Part shown: one piece after another, positions 16,040 through 23,697 of the stretch
Position numbering within the stretch: position 1 is the first letter of the stretch
How the letters are laid out: each line of letters opens with the position of its first letter
IMG/VR virus record: IMGVR_UViG_3300009076_000039
Location: 1-26,172 of that record
Reading direction: 5' to 3' (one strand)
DNA: 26,172 bases
Source of the DNA: a virus
Program-made: the position numbers and the translations under genes
Notes under the pieces: generated by a model
Seen by the model: the letters and a program-made list of their open reading frames with translations, nothing else
What the model was told of the DNA's origin: nothing
Database searches by the model: none

Positions 16040-16978
16040 ATGTCTAATGACTTTTTATGGGTAGAAAAATATAGACCAAAAACAATTGGTGAAACAATTC
16101 TACCTTCTGATTTAAAAGCTACTTTTCAAAAGATAGTTGAGACCGGTGAAGTCCCTAATATGCTCTTTACCGGCTCAGCTGGTCTTGGTAAGACAACTGT
16201 AGCAAAAGCCCTTTGTAATGAACTTGGTTTGGATTATATCCTAGTTAATGGTTCTGAGGAAGGCAATATAGAAACCTTGCGTGGTAAGATCAAGCAGTTT
16301 GCCTCATCTATATCATTGCAAGGTGGATATAAAGTAGTTATACTTGATGAGGCTGACTATCTAAACCCACAGTCAACACAACCTGCATTACGTGGTTTTA
16401 TAGAAGAATTTTCTAATAACTGTAGGTTTATATTAACTTGTAATTTTAAGAATAGAATCATTGAACCACTGCACTCTCGGTGTGGTGTATATGAATTTAA
16501 TACTTCCAAAAAAGATATGGCAGCACTAGCTGGTAACTTTATGGATAGATTAAAGAAAATCTTAACAACAGAAGGTGTTGAATATAATGAAAAAGATGCA
16601 GCTGATATTATACTTAAATACGCTCCGGACTGGCGCAGAATACTTAATGAAGCACAACGCCATGGAAACAGTGGGTTTCTTACTACTAACAGTAGGGTGG
16701 ATGGCTCTGGCAATCAATATGACGTTCTAATGACTCATCTGAAAGGTAAAGATTTTAAGAAGATGCGTACATGGGTTGTTAATAATATTGATGTAGATGC
16801 TTCTGCTATCTTCCGTGGTATCTATGACAATATGGCTAATACAGTATCTCCTCAATCTATACCTCAACTGGTTCTTATTCTAGCTGATTATCAATATAAG
16901 AATGCCTTTGTTGCAGATCATGAATTAAATGTTGTTGCTTGTATGACTGAAGTAATGGCTAATGTGGAGTTTGCGTAA
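16040..16978 (+). CDS. 44: Clamp loader large subunit gp44
   Basis: AAA+ ATPase that, as a tetramer with gp62, opens gp45 and places it on primed DNA. 312 residues (T4: 319). N-terminal FLWVEKYRPKTI, Walker A GSAGLGKTT (45-53), Walker B with DEAD (103-106), and the SRC motif with arginine finger R147. The C-terminal collar helices include an RRIL sensor-2-like segment. It has its own promoter and a GGAG ribosome site. In T4, RegA represses this gene by binding near its start; a similar control is likely here but I cannot define the site. The stop overlaps the next start (TAATG). Confidence 0.97.
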   Translation: MSNDFLWVEKYRPKTIGETILPSDLKATFQKIVETGEVPNMLFTGSAGLGKTTVAKALCNELGLDYILVNGSEEGNIETLRGKIKQFASSISLQGGYKVVILDEADYLNPQSTQPALRGFIEEFSNNCRFILTCNFKNRIIEPLHSRCGVYEFNTSKKDMAALAGNFMDRLKKILTTEGVEYNEKDAADIILKYAPDWRRILNEAQRHGNSGFLTTNSRVDGSGNQYDVLMTHLKGKDFKKMRTWVVNNIDVDASAIFRGIYDNMANTVSPQSIPQLVLILADYQYKNAFVADHELNVVACMTEVMANVEFA

Positions 16979-17562
16979 TGTCTATTATATTTGATTTCGA
17001 AACACTTTCAACAGATCGTGTAAATGGTGTTGTTCTTAGTCTGGCTTTATTAGAGTTTAAGGAAGAACGCTTTACTGAAAAGACAGCTTACTCATATACC
17101 GAATTACTTGAGATGTCAAGATACATTAAGTTTGATGTAGCTGATCAAGTAAAGAATGGTAAACGTAAGATTGATCAAGATACCTTAGAATGGTGGGGTC
17201 AACAATCAGAGTCTGCTCAGAAACAACTTATCCCTGGTCAACACGATAAACCATTGGCTGATCTAATACCTTGGCTGAATAGTAATATAAATGGTTCTGT
17301 AAGCAAAGTTTATTCAAGAGGTAATACTTTTGATCCAATCTTTGTTGATTATATTGCATTACAATACCATCAAGTTGTACCTTGGCCTCATTGGTCTATT
17401 CGTGATACTAGATCAACTATTGATGGAATGGCTTGGGGTTCTGGTCTATCTAATGGATTTGTACCAGAAGGTCTTGAAGAACAGTTTGTCGCACATGATC
17501 CTCAACATGATATTGTAATGGATGTTATGCGATTACAAACTTTAGCTATAGCGTTAGGATAG
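16978..17562 (+). CDS. dexA: DexA-type 3'-5' exonuclease (DEDDh)
   Basis: Exonuclease of the RNase T/DnaQ superfamily, close to T4 exonuclease A. 194 residues (T4 DexA: 227). Acidic and catalytic residues: D6 and E8 in IFDFETLS, D119 in SRGNTFDPIF, and H173-x4-D178 in VAHDPQHDI, giving a complete DEDDh set. The LEWWGQQSESAQKQL and SIRDTRSTID segments also match DexA and the mycobacterial RNase AS-like group. The substrate could be DNA or RNA. In T4, dexA lies elsewhere; here it sits between genes 44 and 62, coupled to 44 by a TAATG overlap, so it is made with the clamp loader. Confidence 0.88.
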   Translation: MSIIFDFETLSTDRVNGVVLSLALLEFKEERFTEKTAYSYTELLEMSRYIKFDVADQVKNGKRKIDQDTLEWWGQQSESAQKQLIPGQHDKPLADLIPWLNSNINGSVSKVYSRGNTFDPIFVDYIALQYHQVVPWPHWSIRDTRSTIDGMAWGSGLSNGFVPEGLEEQFVAHDPQHDIVMDVMRLQTLAIALG

Positions 17563-17565
17563 AAC

Positions 17566-17829
17566 ATGAGTAAACTTGTATTATTTACAAAAGATAAGTG
17601 TGTTTATTGCCATATTCTAAAAGAAAAGTTAGAGGAGTGGGAAATGCAATATGAAATATTAAACAATCACCCTTTACCTGATGGTCATAAAACATATCCA
17701 CAACTTTACTATAAAGGTAAAGATGTACAAAAAGGACCATCTACTGATGTAACAGCATCTAAATTATTAGATGTGATGGAACATATTGATTGGCCAGGAA
17801 TGGATGGAGGTATTGAAGATGAGCGCTAA
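17566..17829 (+). CDS. nrdC: Glutaredoxin/thioredoxin-like protein (NrdC type)
   Basis: 87-residue dithiol redox protein. The active site is CVYC (C13-C16) after LVLFTKDK, with the expected cis-proline in TYPQLYYKGK; both support a glutaredoxin fold. In T4, NrdC (active site CVYC) donates electrons to the phage ribonucleotide reductase. No reductase genes are in this window, so the partner is unknown. It sits 3 bases after the exonuclease and its last codons overlap the gene 62 start. The symbol is by analogy; host-type GrxC is the alternative. Confidence 0.85.
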   Translation: MSKLVLFTKDKCVYCHILKEKLEEWEMQYEILNNHPLPDGHKTYPQLYYKGKDVQKGPSTDVTASKLLDVMEHIDWPGMDGGIEDER

Positions 17830-18217
17830 AGGTCTGAGCCCATTTGATTATAGTAACTCTATAAACTTTTCTAAACTTGATATAATGGTAGATGATATTG
17901 CTGAGAAGAAATACTCACCTTTCATGGTCAATCGTACACTTTCTTACTTTCCTGATACTGTAGCTGCAGCTAATGAGATGAATCGTCATCACCACCTAGA
18001 CAGTAGACTACAATATTCTTTTCTTATAAATATCATTAGAAAACGTAAAAGGTTTTCTAAATGGGCTAAGGCTCAAACTGAAAGTGATATTGAATCTGTC
18101 AAGGAATATTATGGGTATAGTAATACAAAAGCCCGTCAAGCTTTGACTCTGTTATCACCTGAACAATTAACTATAATAAATAATAAGGTGAATAAGGGTG
18201 GAAAAAGAAGAAAGTAA
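17819..18217 (+). CDS. 62: Clamp loader small subunit gp62
   Basis: Non-ATPase subunit of the gp44/gp62 clamp loader. 132 residues, clearly shorter than T4 gp62 (187), mainly from loss at the C-terminus. Matching segments: EKKYSPFMVNRTLSYFPDT (T4 has QKDYSKFMVENALSQFPE), then the KRKRFSKWAKA segment (T4 GKRYGKWAKL). The ATG at 17819 is chosen because GGAGG lies 8 bases upstream and the overlap with the glutaredoxin stop implies coupling; an upstream in-frame ATG at 17786 has no such support. A TATAAATA sequence occurs inside at 18025-18032. Two genes separate it from 44, unlike T4. Confidence 0.88.
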   Translation: MSAKGLSPFDYSNSINFSKLDIMVDDIAEKKYSPFMVNRTLSYFPDTVAAANEMNRHHHLDSRLQYSFLINIIRKRKRFSKWAKAQTESDIESVKEYYGYSNTKARQALTLLSPEQLTIINNKVNKGGKRRK

Positions 18218-18614
18218 AATTATAGAGTGGACTCCTAAGCATATGCTTGAGATAACTCTAAATGAGCCAGATGACTTCCTTAAGATTAGGGAAACATTAA
18301 CTCGTATAGGCGTGGCTAGTAGAAAAGATAATAAACTATTCCAATCTTGTCATATACTACATAAACAAGGCAGATACTTTATTGTACACTTTAAAGAGTT
18401 ATTCTTACTAGATGGTAAGAAATCAAATCTTGAAGAAAACGATTTAGCTAGGCGTAATACTATTGCAACACTAATGTCTGATTGGGGATTAGTTACTATA
18501 GTTACTGGCCAAACTGTTGAACCATTAGCGCAATTAAGACAAATTAAAATAATTCCTTTTAAGGAAAAAGTAAAATGGGAACTTTGTCCAAAATATAATA
18601 TTGGAAATAAGTAA
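18198..18614 (+). CDS. regA: Translational repressor RegA
   Basis: RNA-binding protein that represses early mRNAs, including those of clamp loader and clamp genes, by covering their start regions. 138 residues with the GTG start at 18198, against 122 in T4. The body is very close to T4: LEITLNEPDDFLKIRETLTR, FQSCHILHKQGRYFIVHFKE, DWGLVTIVTGQ, PKYNIGN at the end. The T4 start aligns with the ATG at 18243, so this protein either has a 15-residue N-terminal extension (SIIEWTPKH-like) or starts at 18243. I chose GTG because AAGGTGA lies 7 bases upstream and it overlaps gene 62 by 20 bases. Confidence 0.94.
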   Translation: MEKEESKIIEWTPKHMLEITLNEPDDFLKIRETLTRIGVASRKDNKLFQSCHILHKQGRYFIVHFKELFLLDGKKSNLEENDLARRNTIATLMSDWGLVTIVTGQTVEPLAQLRQIKIIPFKEKVKWELCPKYNIGNK

Positions 18615-18630
18615 CCTTATATATAATACT

Positions 18631-18686
18631 GTGATGCGGAATGATCCGATCACAACAAAATCTTGCTTGCTCAAAAGGAGATAACA
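18631..18686 (+). promoter_or_regulatory. Candidate ROSE-like RNA thermometer in the hsp20 leader
   Basis: Two hairpins can form. The first (18631-18653) is GTGAT-G-CGGA / TCCG-ATCAC with a 4-base loop and one bulged G. The second (18666-18680) pairs CTTGCT with the Shine-Dalgarno AGGAG across a CAAA loop, with G18669 bulged; TTGCT opposite AGGA is the ROSE thermometer core. TTG (18663-18665) can also pair with CAA (18685-18687) at the start codon. The pairing is short, so this is a hypothesis. A TATAAT at 18622 lacks a credible -35. Confidence 0.45.
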
Positions 18687-19136
18687 ATGACAGGCTTACA
18701 CACACTTTTCCCACGTTCATCTTTTGTGGGTTTTGATCATCTATTCAATGAACTAGAGTTCACTGCTAAACATGCTCAAGATCACTACCCTCCACATAAT
18801 ATTATTAAACAAGGTGATGAAGAATACCTCATCGAACTTGCTGTTGCGGGTTTCACAAAAGAAGAAATTTCTGTAGAAGTTAAAGATAGAACTTTGACAG
18901 TAAAGGGAGAACATGTCTCTAAAGGGAGAGAATTTATCCATCGTGGCATTTCGACAAAGAAATTTAAACGAACCTTTAGGCTGTCCGAACATGTAAATGT
19001 AAACGGAGCAGATATTCAGGATGGGATACTAGCAATTGAATTGAAGTATGTTATTCCAGAAGAAATGCGTCCTCGTAAAATCAATATTGGTCAAACGAGG
19101 AATCACAATGACAAATCACGTATTAGCACAAGCTAA
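18687..19136 (+). CDS. hsp20: Small heat shock protein Hsp20 (IbpA-like)
   Basis: ATP-independent chaperone that holds unfolding proteins. 149 residues from the ATG at 18687, which has AAAGGAG 6 bases upstream. Alpha-crystallin domain at about 35-125: YPPHNIIKQGDEEYLIELAV, AGFTKEEISVEVKDRTLTVK, FIHRGISTKKFKRTFRLSEH, then ILAIELKYVIPEE and the C-terminal I-x-I motif INI (132-134) needed for oligomers. The FDHLF start and RGIS loop make it class A, the IbpA/HspA type of proteobacteria. hsp20 genes are common in marine T4-like cyanophages. No terminator separates it from regA. It leads into the DUF1127 gene, whose start overlaps it by 29 bases. Confidence 0.93.
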   Translation: MTGLHTLFPRSSFVGFDHLFNELEFTAKHAQDHYPPHNIIKQGDEEYLIELAVAGFTKEEISVEVKDRTLTVKGEHVSKGREFIHRGISTKKFKRTFRLSEHVNVNGADIQDGILAIELKYVIPEEMRPRKINIGQTRNHNDKSRISTS

Positions 19137-19338
19137 CATTCTACAAAATGCTATTAAAGCATTAATAGAACTTTTAAAGGACTTTTCATCAACACGCAAA
19201 GAAATTTCAGAAGCAAAGCAGACTATTAGAGAGTTGAATAAACTATCTGATGCAGACTTAACTGATATTGGTCTATGTCGTGGAGACATCTGGAATGTCG
19301 CTCATCATAAGCATGACGATATAAGGAGACGTTTCTAA
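19108..19338 (+). CDS. DUF1127-family small protein (YjiS-like)
   Basis: 76 residues, starting at the ATG at 19108 (ACGAGG upstream), inside the end of hsp20. Residues 46-61, LSDADLTDIGLCRGDI, are the DUF1127 signature (L-x-D-x-x-L-x-DIGL-x-R-x-x-I). An N-terminal helix of 45 residues precedes it. DUF1127 proteins are small, often Arg-rich, widespread in alpha- and gammaproteobacteria; some affect RNA stability and stress responses. Function here is unknown. Presence in a phage replication operon is unusual and suggests acquisition from a proteobacterial host. The stop overlaps the next start (TAATG). Confidence 0.85.
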   Translation: MTNHVLAQANILQNAIKALIELLKDFSSTRKEISEAKQTIRELNKLSDADLTDIGLCRGDIWNVAHHKHDDIRRRF

Positions 19339-19508
19339 TGACTGAATCAGTAATGAAATTTGCCCTAGCACCAGTTGGTGGACTCTTTAGTGGATTTAAC
19401 AGCTTCTTCCTATCAGTAGGAAAAGCAAGAGCAGCATCAGAACTTGCTAGAATGGGTTACCATGAAGAAGCAAGATATTTAATGCTTACAGAAACTAAAG
19501 ACCTTTAA
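19338..19508 (+). CDS. Small protein with an Ala/Arg-rich helix, co-operonic with the DUF1127 gene
   Basis: 56 residues, not previously listed among long frames; ATG overlaps the stop of the DUF1127 gene (TAATG) with AAGGAG about 10 bases upstream. The N-terminal 28 residues are hydrophobic and Gly/Phe-rich (FALAPVGGLFSGFNSFFLSV), possibly a membrane-associated or amphipathic helix. The second half, KARAASELARMGYHEEARYL, resembles the Ala/Arg helices found in small proteins encoded with DUF1127 genes. I do not recognise a named family. A terminator follows 23 bases later, so it ends the regA-hsp20 unit. Confidence 0.75.
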   Translation: MTESVMKFALAPVGGLFSGFNSFFLSVGKARAASELARMGYHEEARYLMLTETKDL

Positions 19509-19531
19509 GTGTAAAATATAATAGCAATTAT

Positions 19532-19556
19532 AAGGGGCAATTAATTTGCCCCTTTT
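19532..19556 (+). terminator. Terminator closing the hsp20 cassette
   Basis: Perfect 9-bp stem AAGGGGCAA (19532-19540) with TTGCCCCTT (19546-19554), 5-base loop, then TT. The A-rich left and T-rich right flanks could let it work in both directions. It precedes the gene 43 promoter. Confidence 0.88.
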
Positions 19557-19568
19557 AGCATTTAATGG

Positions 19569-19597
19569 TTTACATCAAGCCAAAAACAATATATAAT
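19569..19597 (+). promoter_or_regulatory. Early-type promoter for gene 43
   Basis: TTTACA (19569-19574), 17-bp spacer, TATAAT (19592-19597). Placed directly after the terminator at 19532-19556, so polymerase expression is independent of the upstream operon. Confidence 0.9.
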
Positions 19598-19624
19598 GTA
19601 ATTAATTAACTTGAAGGGTTTAGT

Positions 19625-22117
19625 ATGTCATTTTATTCCTCCGTAAATCGTTACGGTAATTCCATTTTGTACAGAGGGTACAATGATAATGGAGCAGCAA
19701 TAACAAAAAGGGTTAAGTTTGAGCCTACTTTATATGTGACATCACGTGAAGATAATCCTTCACATAAAGGACTTGATGGCTGGCCTCTGGCTCCAATGAA
19801 GTTTAGTAGAATGTCTGAAGCTAAAGAATTCCTTGATAAGTATAAGGACTTAGATAGTTTTAAAATATATGGTAATACAAACTATATTCAACAATTTATT
19901 ACAGAACGCTTCCCTGAAGATATTAAGTTTCGACCATCACAAGTAAATGTGGTTAACTTTGATATTGAGGTTGCCTCATCAGAGGGTTTCCCTAGACCTG
20001 AAGAAGCATTATATCCAGTTATATCAATTGCACTCAAGTCAAGTAAATCTCGCATTTACAAAGTGTGGGGTCTAGGTGAGTACGATCATGAGAAAACTGA
20101 ACTTAATATGGGTGATGATATTATTCAATATATTAAGTGTGATAGCGAAGAAGAATTATTAACAAAGTTTATTAAGTATTGGACAGATAATCCACCAGAC
20201 ATTATTACTGGTTGGAATATACGGTTCTTTGATGTTCCATACCTAATCAATCGTATTTCCAGAATTGGTTCAGCCGAAGCTGTCAAGAGAATGTCTCCTT
20301 GGAACTTGGTCAACGAACGTAATACTAAGATTATGGGTAGAGAACAACAAGGCTATGAACTAGTTGGTATTCAGCAAGCAGATTATATTGAGCTATTTAA
20401 GAAGTTTGGTTATAGTTATGGTACTCAAGAATCCTATGCCTTAGATCATGTTGCTCATACTGTTCTCGGCGAACGTAAGCTATCATATGAAGAACACGGC
20501 AGCTTACACGAGTTATACAAAAATGATCATCAGAAGTTTATTGACTATAATATTAGAGATGTTCAGGTTGTACAACGTATAGATGAAAAGATGGGCCTAA
20601 TTGATTTAGTTATGACTATGGCTTATCGTGGTGGTGTTAACATATCAGATACTTTTGGCACTACTGCCATATGGGATTCAATTATATATCGTGAATTAAA
20701 TCTAAAGAATATTGTTATTCCACCTTATATTGAAAAGCCAAAGCAAGCTTATCCTGGTGGTTATGTTAAAGATCCTATGGTTGGTTCTCACGATTGGGTT
20801 GTATCATTTGATTTAAACTCTCTATACCCTAATCTTATTGTTCAATATAATATGTCTCCTGAAACTCTTATGCCTGGATTACTAGATCATGGAGTAGATC
20901 GTTACCTAAACGGACCAGCACCAGAAAGTGAATATTCTGTTGCGGCTAATGGTTCTCAATATTCTAAAGAAAAGCAAGGTGTATTACCTAAGATCATTGT
21001 TGATTACTATGCAGAGCGTAAAGCAGTCAAGAAAGAAATGCTTATAACTAAGCAAAGGTATGAGAAATCGCCTACGGTTGAAGATGAGAGAAAGATCAAT
21101 CAACTTGAGAATCAGCAGATGTCTATTAAGATCCTTCTTAACTCTTTGTATGGTGCTTTAGGTAACAGATACTTTAGGTACTATGATCTAAGAATGGCAG
21201 AGGGTATTACATTATCTGGCCAGTTGTCTATCTTATGGGCAGAGAAGGCAATCAATGCCGAAATGAACAAGATACTTAAAACTAATGATAAAGATTATGT
21301 GATTGCAATTGATACAGATTCGCTTTACATATCATTCTCAGACTTGGTTAATAAACTTAATCCAACAGATCCAGTTAAAACATTGGATAAAATCTGTGAA
21401 GAACATTTTACCAAAACTCTTGCTGTATCATATGATCAGTTGTACAAAAAGATGAATGCCTTTGACTCACGTATGATTATGGAAAGAGAAGTCATTGCTG
21501 ATCGTGGTATCTGGACTGCAAAGAAAAGATATATTCTAAATGTTCATAACAGTGAGGGTGTACAGTATGATGTGCCTAAACTAAAGATTATGGGTATTGA
21601 GGCTATCAAGTCATCCACACCAGCGGTTGTTCGTACTAAGTTTAAAGAAATCTTTGGTGTTATTATCAACGGCACTGAATCAGATACTCAAAGATATATT
21701 TCTGACTTCCGTAAAGAATTCAATTCACTTGGACCAGAAGCAGTATCCTTTCCACGTGGTGTGAGTAATGTTACAGATTGGATTGATAATAGAACAGTTT
21801 ATAAAAAAGGTTGTCCAATCCATGTTCGTGGTGCTATTATGTACAATAATACCATCCGTGGGCTTGCGCTAGATAAGAGGTATGGAGTTATTCAGAATGG
21901 AGAAAAGATTAAATTCTGTTATATGCGCCTACCTAACCCTATCAAAGAAAATGTAATTGGTTTCCCTAGCTATCTACCTCAAGAAATGGGCCTACATAAA
22001 TACATCGACTACGATAAACAATTCGATAAAACTTTCTTAGACCCACTGAAGCCTATATTAGATGCTATCGGTTGGTCAGTAGAAGACACAATGACACTAG
22101 AAGACTTTTTTGGATAA
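19625..22117 (+). CDS. 43: Replicative DNA polymerase gp43 (family B)
   Basis: Phage replicase with proofreading. 830 residues (T4: 898). Exo I at FDIEVAS (D113, E115), Exo II in GWNIRFFDVPYL, Exo III in YNIRDVQVV; polymerase motif A SFDLNSLYPNLI (D396), motif B KILLNSLYGALGN, motif C IDTDSLY (D563, D565). All catalytic residues are present. The C-terminus MTLEDFFG matches the clamp-binding tail of T4 gp43, so it should bind gp45. It is one intact frame, with no intron or split as found in some T4-like phages. AAGGG ribosome site, own promoter. In T4, gp43 represses its own translation at its leader; no such operator is evident here. Confidence 0.98.
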   Translation: MSFYSSVNRYGNSILYRGYNDNGAAITKRVKFEPTLYVTSREDNPSHKGLDGWPLAPMKFSRMSEAKEFLDKYKDLDSFKIYGNTNYIQQFITERFPEDIKFRPSQVNVVNFDIEVASSEGFPRPEEALYPVISIALKSSKSRIYKVWGLGEYDHEKTELNMGDDIIQYIKCDSEEELLTKFIKYWTDNPPDIITGWNIRFFDVPYLINRISRIGSAEAVKRMSPWNLVNERNTKIMGREQQGYELVGIQQADYIELFKKFGYSYGTQESYALDHVAHTVLGERKLSYEEHGSLHELYKNDHQKFIDYNIRDVQVVQRIDEKMGLIDLVMTMAYRGGVNISDTFGTTAIWDSIIYRELNLKNIVIPPYIEKPKQAYPGGYVKDPMVGSHDWVVSFDLNSLYPNLIVQYNMSPETLMPGLLDHGVDRYLNGPAPESEYSVAANGSQYSKEKQGVLPKIIVDYYAERKAVKKEMLITKQRYEKSPTVEDERKINQLENQQMSIKILLNSLYGALGNRYFRYYDLRMAEGITLSGQLSILWAEKAINAEMNKILKTNDKDYVIAIDTDSLYISFSDLVNKLNPTDPVKTLDKICEEHFTKTLAVSYDQLYKKMNAFDSRMIMEREVIADRGIWTAKKRYILNVHNSEGVQYDVPKLKIMGIEAIKSSTPAVVRTKFKEIFGVIINGTESDTQRYISDFRKEFNSLGPEAVSFPRGVSNVTDWIDNRTVYKKGCPIHVRGAIMYNNTIRGLALDKRYGVIQNGEKIKFCYMRLPNPIKENVIGFPSYLPQEMGLHKYIDYDKQFDKTFLDPLKPILDAIGWSVEDTMTLEDFFG

Positions 22118-22140
22118 TAAAATTAATAAAGGATTGATTA

Positions 22141-22440
22141 ATGAAACTAATAGTTGAGAACATTGCCCAATGGCATAGAGACCGTAACCTAATTGATGGT
22201 AGTACAGATAAAGATCAATATATGAAATTGATCCAGGAAGCTGGAGAACTATCAGATAATATATGTAAGGGTAAAGACATTCGTGATGATATTGGTGATA
22301 TGATGGTTGTTCTTATTAATATTGCTACTCGTAATAAGTTATCTATGGAAGAATGTCTACAGGTAGCCTATGATGATATAAAAGACCGTAAAGGTAAAAT
22401 GGTTGATGGTGTTTTTATTAAAGAAAGTGATTTACAATAG
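22141..22440 (+). CDS. mazG: MazG-like nucleotide pyrophosphohydrolase
   Basis: 99 residues with the all-alpha NTP pyrophosphatase signature: E33 and E36 in QEAGELSD, then D50 and D53 in DDIGDMMVVL, giving the ExxE...DxxD metal site. The family hydrolyses nucleoside triphosphates, including non-canonical ones, to monophosphates. MazG-type genes are common in marine phages, where effects on nucleotide pools or (p)ppGpp have been proposed. It lies 23 bases after gene 43 with AAAGGA as ribosome site and is probably co-transcribed with it. The promoter of the next gene begins inside its last codons. Confidence 0.85.
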   Translation: MKLIVENIAQWHRDRNLIDGSTDKDQYMKLIQEAGELSDNICKGKDIRDDIGDMMVVLINIATRNKLSMEECLQVAYDDIKDRKGKMVDGVFIKESDLQ

Positions 22441-22459
22441 TATTAAAATGTGCTATAAT
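22431..22459 (+). promoter_or_regulatory. Early-type promoter for the glycosyltransferase operon
   Basis: TTTACA (22431-22436, in the last codons of the MazG gene), 17-bp spacer, TATAAT (22454-22459) preceded by TGC (extended -10). A start near 22466 gives a very short leader with AAGGAGAG as ribosome site. Confidence 0.9.
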
Positions 22460-22481
22460 AGTATTATATTAAGGAGAGATT

Positions 22482-23426
22482 ATGACAGACTACAGCCAAC
22501 CAAAATATCCTATCTATGTTATATCTAAAGGTAGAGCAGAATCACGCCTCACCTCTAAAACATTAGATGAGATAAATGTTCCATATAAAGTTGTTATTGA
22601 AGATTCAGAACATGATGCCTATGCGGCTAATATATCTGAAGATAAACTTCTGGTAATGCCAAGTGACTTTAGAACAAACCCTAAGTTTAATTTTCCAGAT
22701 GCGTCTGGTCGGATGGGTGGTTCTATTCCAGCTCGTAACTTTGTTTGGGAACATTCTATTGAATCTGGAGCAAAACGTCACTGGATTATGGATGATAACA
22801 TTAGACACTTCTATCGTCTGCTCCGTAATAAGAAAACCATTGTAACATCTGGTAATATTATTAGAGCATGTGAAGAGTTTACTGATCGGTTTAAGAACGT
22901 TGCAATGTCTGGCATGAACTATCAATACTTTGTTCCGGCATCTCAAAAGAAAAAGAATCCTTATGTTGTAAATACACGTATCTATAGTTGTATTCTTTTG
23001 CGTAATGATATTGATTTACGCTGGCGTGGTAGATATAATGAAGACACTGATCTCAGTCTCCGCATACTTAAAGATGATCATTGTACTATTCTATTCAATA
23101 CATTCTTATGTGGTAAGATGACTACATTGGTTATGGGTGGTGGTAATACAGATAATGTTTACATTGATGGAGATAATCGCCGTACATTTGCTGAAGCACT
23201 TAAAGAGCAACATCCAGATGTTACCGAGGTGGTTCAAAGATATAATCGGTGGCATCACCATGTAGACTACAGCGGCTTTGCTAAGAATAAACTAATCTTT
23301 CGTGATGACTATGTAAAGAAAACTGGTATTAACGAAATGGGTATGGTTCGTAAGGCACTTACAAAAGAACAACATGCCTTACACAAAACAACCTTTGGAA
23401 ATATGGAGAATAAATATTATGAGTAA
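22482..23426 (+). CDS. Glycosyltransferase resembling TET-associated glycosyltransferases
   Basis: 314 residues, GT-A-like. KYPIYVISKGRAESRLTSKT at the N-terminus, WIMDDNIRHFYRL with a DxD-like acidic site (D104, D105), and RGRYNEDTDLSLRIL (N186, E187, D188) carrying an acidic catalytic-type region. This pattern fits the phage family described with TET/JBP oxygenases, thought to glycosylate oxidised pyrimidines in DNA (TAGT). No oxygenase or modified-nucleotide synthase lies in this window, so the acceptor (DNA base or other) is inference. It heads an operon with its own extended -10 promoter, and its stop overlaps the next gene by 8 bases. A cell-surface or protein glycosyltransferase is the alternative. 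Confidence 0.72.
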   Translation: MTDYSQPKYPIYVISKGRAESRLTSKTLDEINVPYKVVIEDSEHDAYAANISEDKLLVMPSDFRTNPKFNFPDASGRMGGSIPARNFVWEHSIESGAKRHWIMDDNIRHFYRLLRNKKTIVTSGNIIRACEEFTDRFKNVAMSGMNYQYFVPASQKKKNPYVVNTRIYSCILLRNDIDLRWRGRYNEDTDLSLRILKDDHCTILFNTFLCGKMTTLVMGGGNTDNVYIDGDNRRTFAEALKEQHPDVTEVVQRYNRWHHHVDYSGFAKNKLIFRDDYVKKTGINEMGMVRKALTKEQHALHKTTFGNMENKYYE

Positions 23427-23697
23427 GAACAATAAAGGATCTAATCTATTTGTATTAGATGGTCAAGAAGACGAGTGGGATTCAGTTCACTGGGAAGACA
23501 TGCCAGAATTTGAACAAGAAGACCTAGACATCTATGGTTCTATTAATATTGCTTTTCGTACTGAAGAAGACTTTCGTAAGTTTGCAAATCTAATCGAACA
23601 ACCAAGTATTTCTAGGAAATCTCGTGGCGTATATTATCCAGTTCGTGGTGAGAATGAAGCAACACTTCTTAGATGGATGGATGAAGATCAGGTATAA
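23419..23697 (+). CDS. Small acidic conserved protein coupled to the glycosyltransferase
   Basis: 92 residues from the ATG at 23419 (GGAG upstream), overlapping the glycosyltransferase stop. Two parts are visible: DSVHWEDMPEFEQEDL, then INIAFRTEEDFRKFANLIEQ and a short Lys/Arg segment ending GVYYPVR. The strand-helix FRTEEDFRKF arrangement followed by an aromatic-Pro segment resembles a small domain I have seen in phage proteins near DNA-modification genes, but I cannot name a family or function. The stop shares its last base with the next start (TAATG). Coupling on both sides suggests a role with its neighbours. Confidence 0.72.
   Translation: MSKNNKGSNLFVLDGQEDEWDSVHWEDMPEFEQEDLDIYGSINIAFRTEEDFRKFANLIEQPSISRKSRGVYYPVRGENEATLLRWMDEDQV

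Noticed and set aside
18594-18627. Two TATAAT hexamers (18594 and 18622) before hsp20
   Set aside because: Neither has a TTTACA-like hexamer at 16-18 bp, and the second would start transcription inside the first leader hairpin, so I do not list a promoter.
19517-19522. TATAAT just after the 56-residue gene
   Set aside because: No -35 partner, and it precedes a terminator; the real gene 43 promoter is at 19569-19597.
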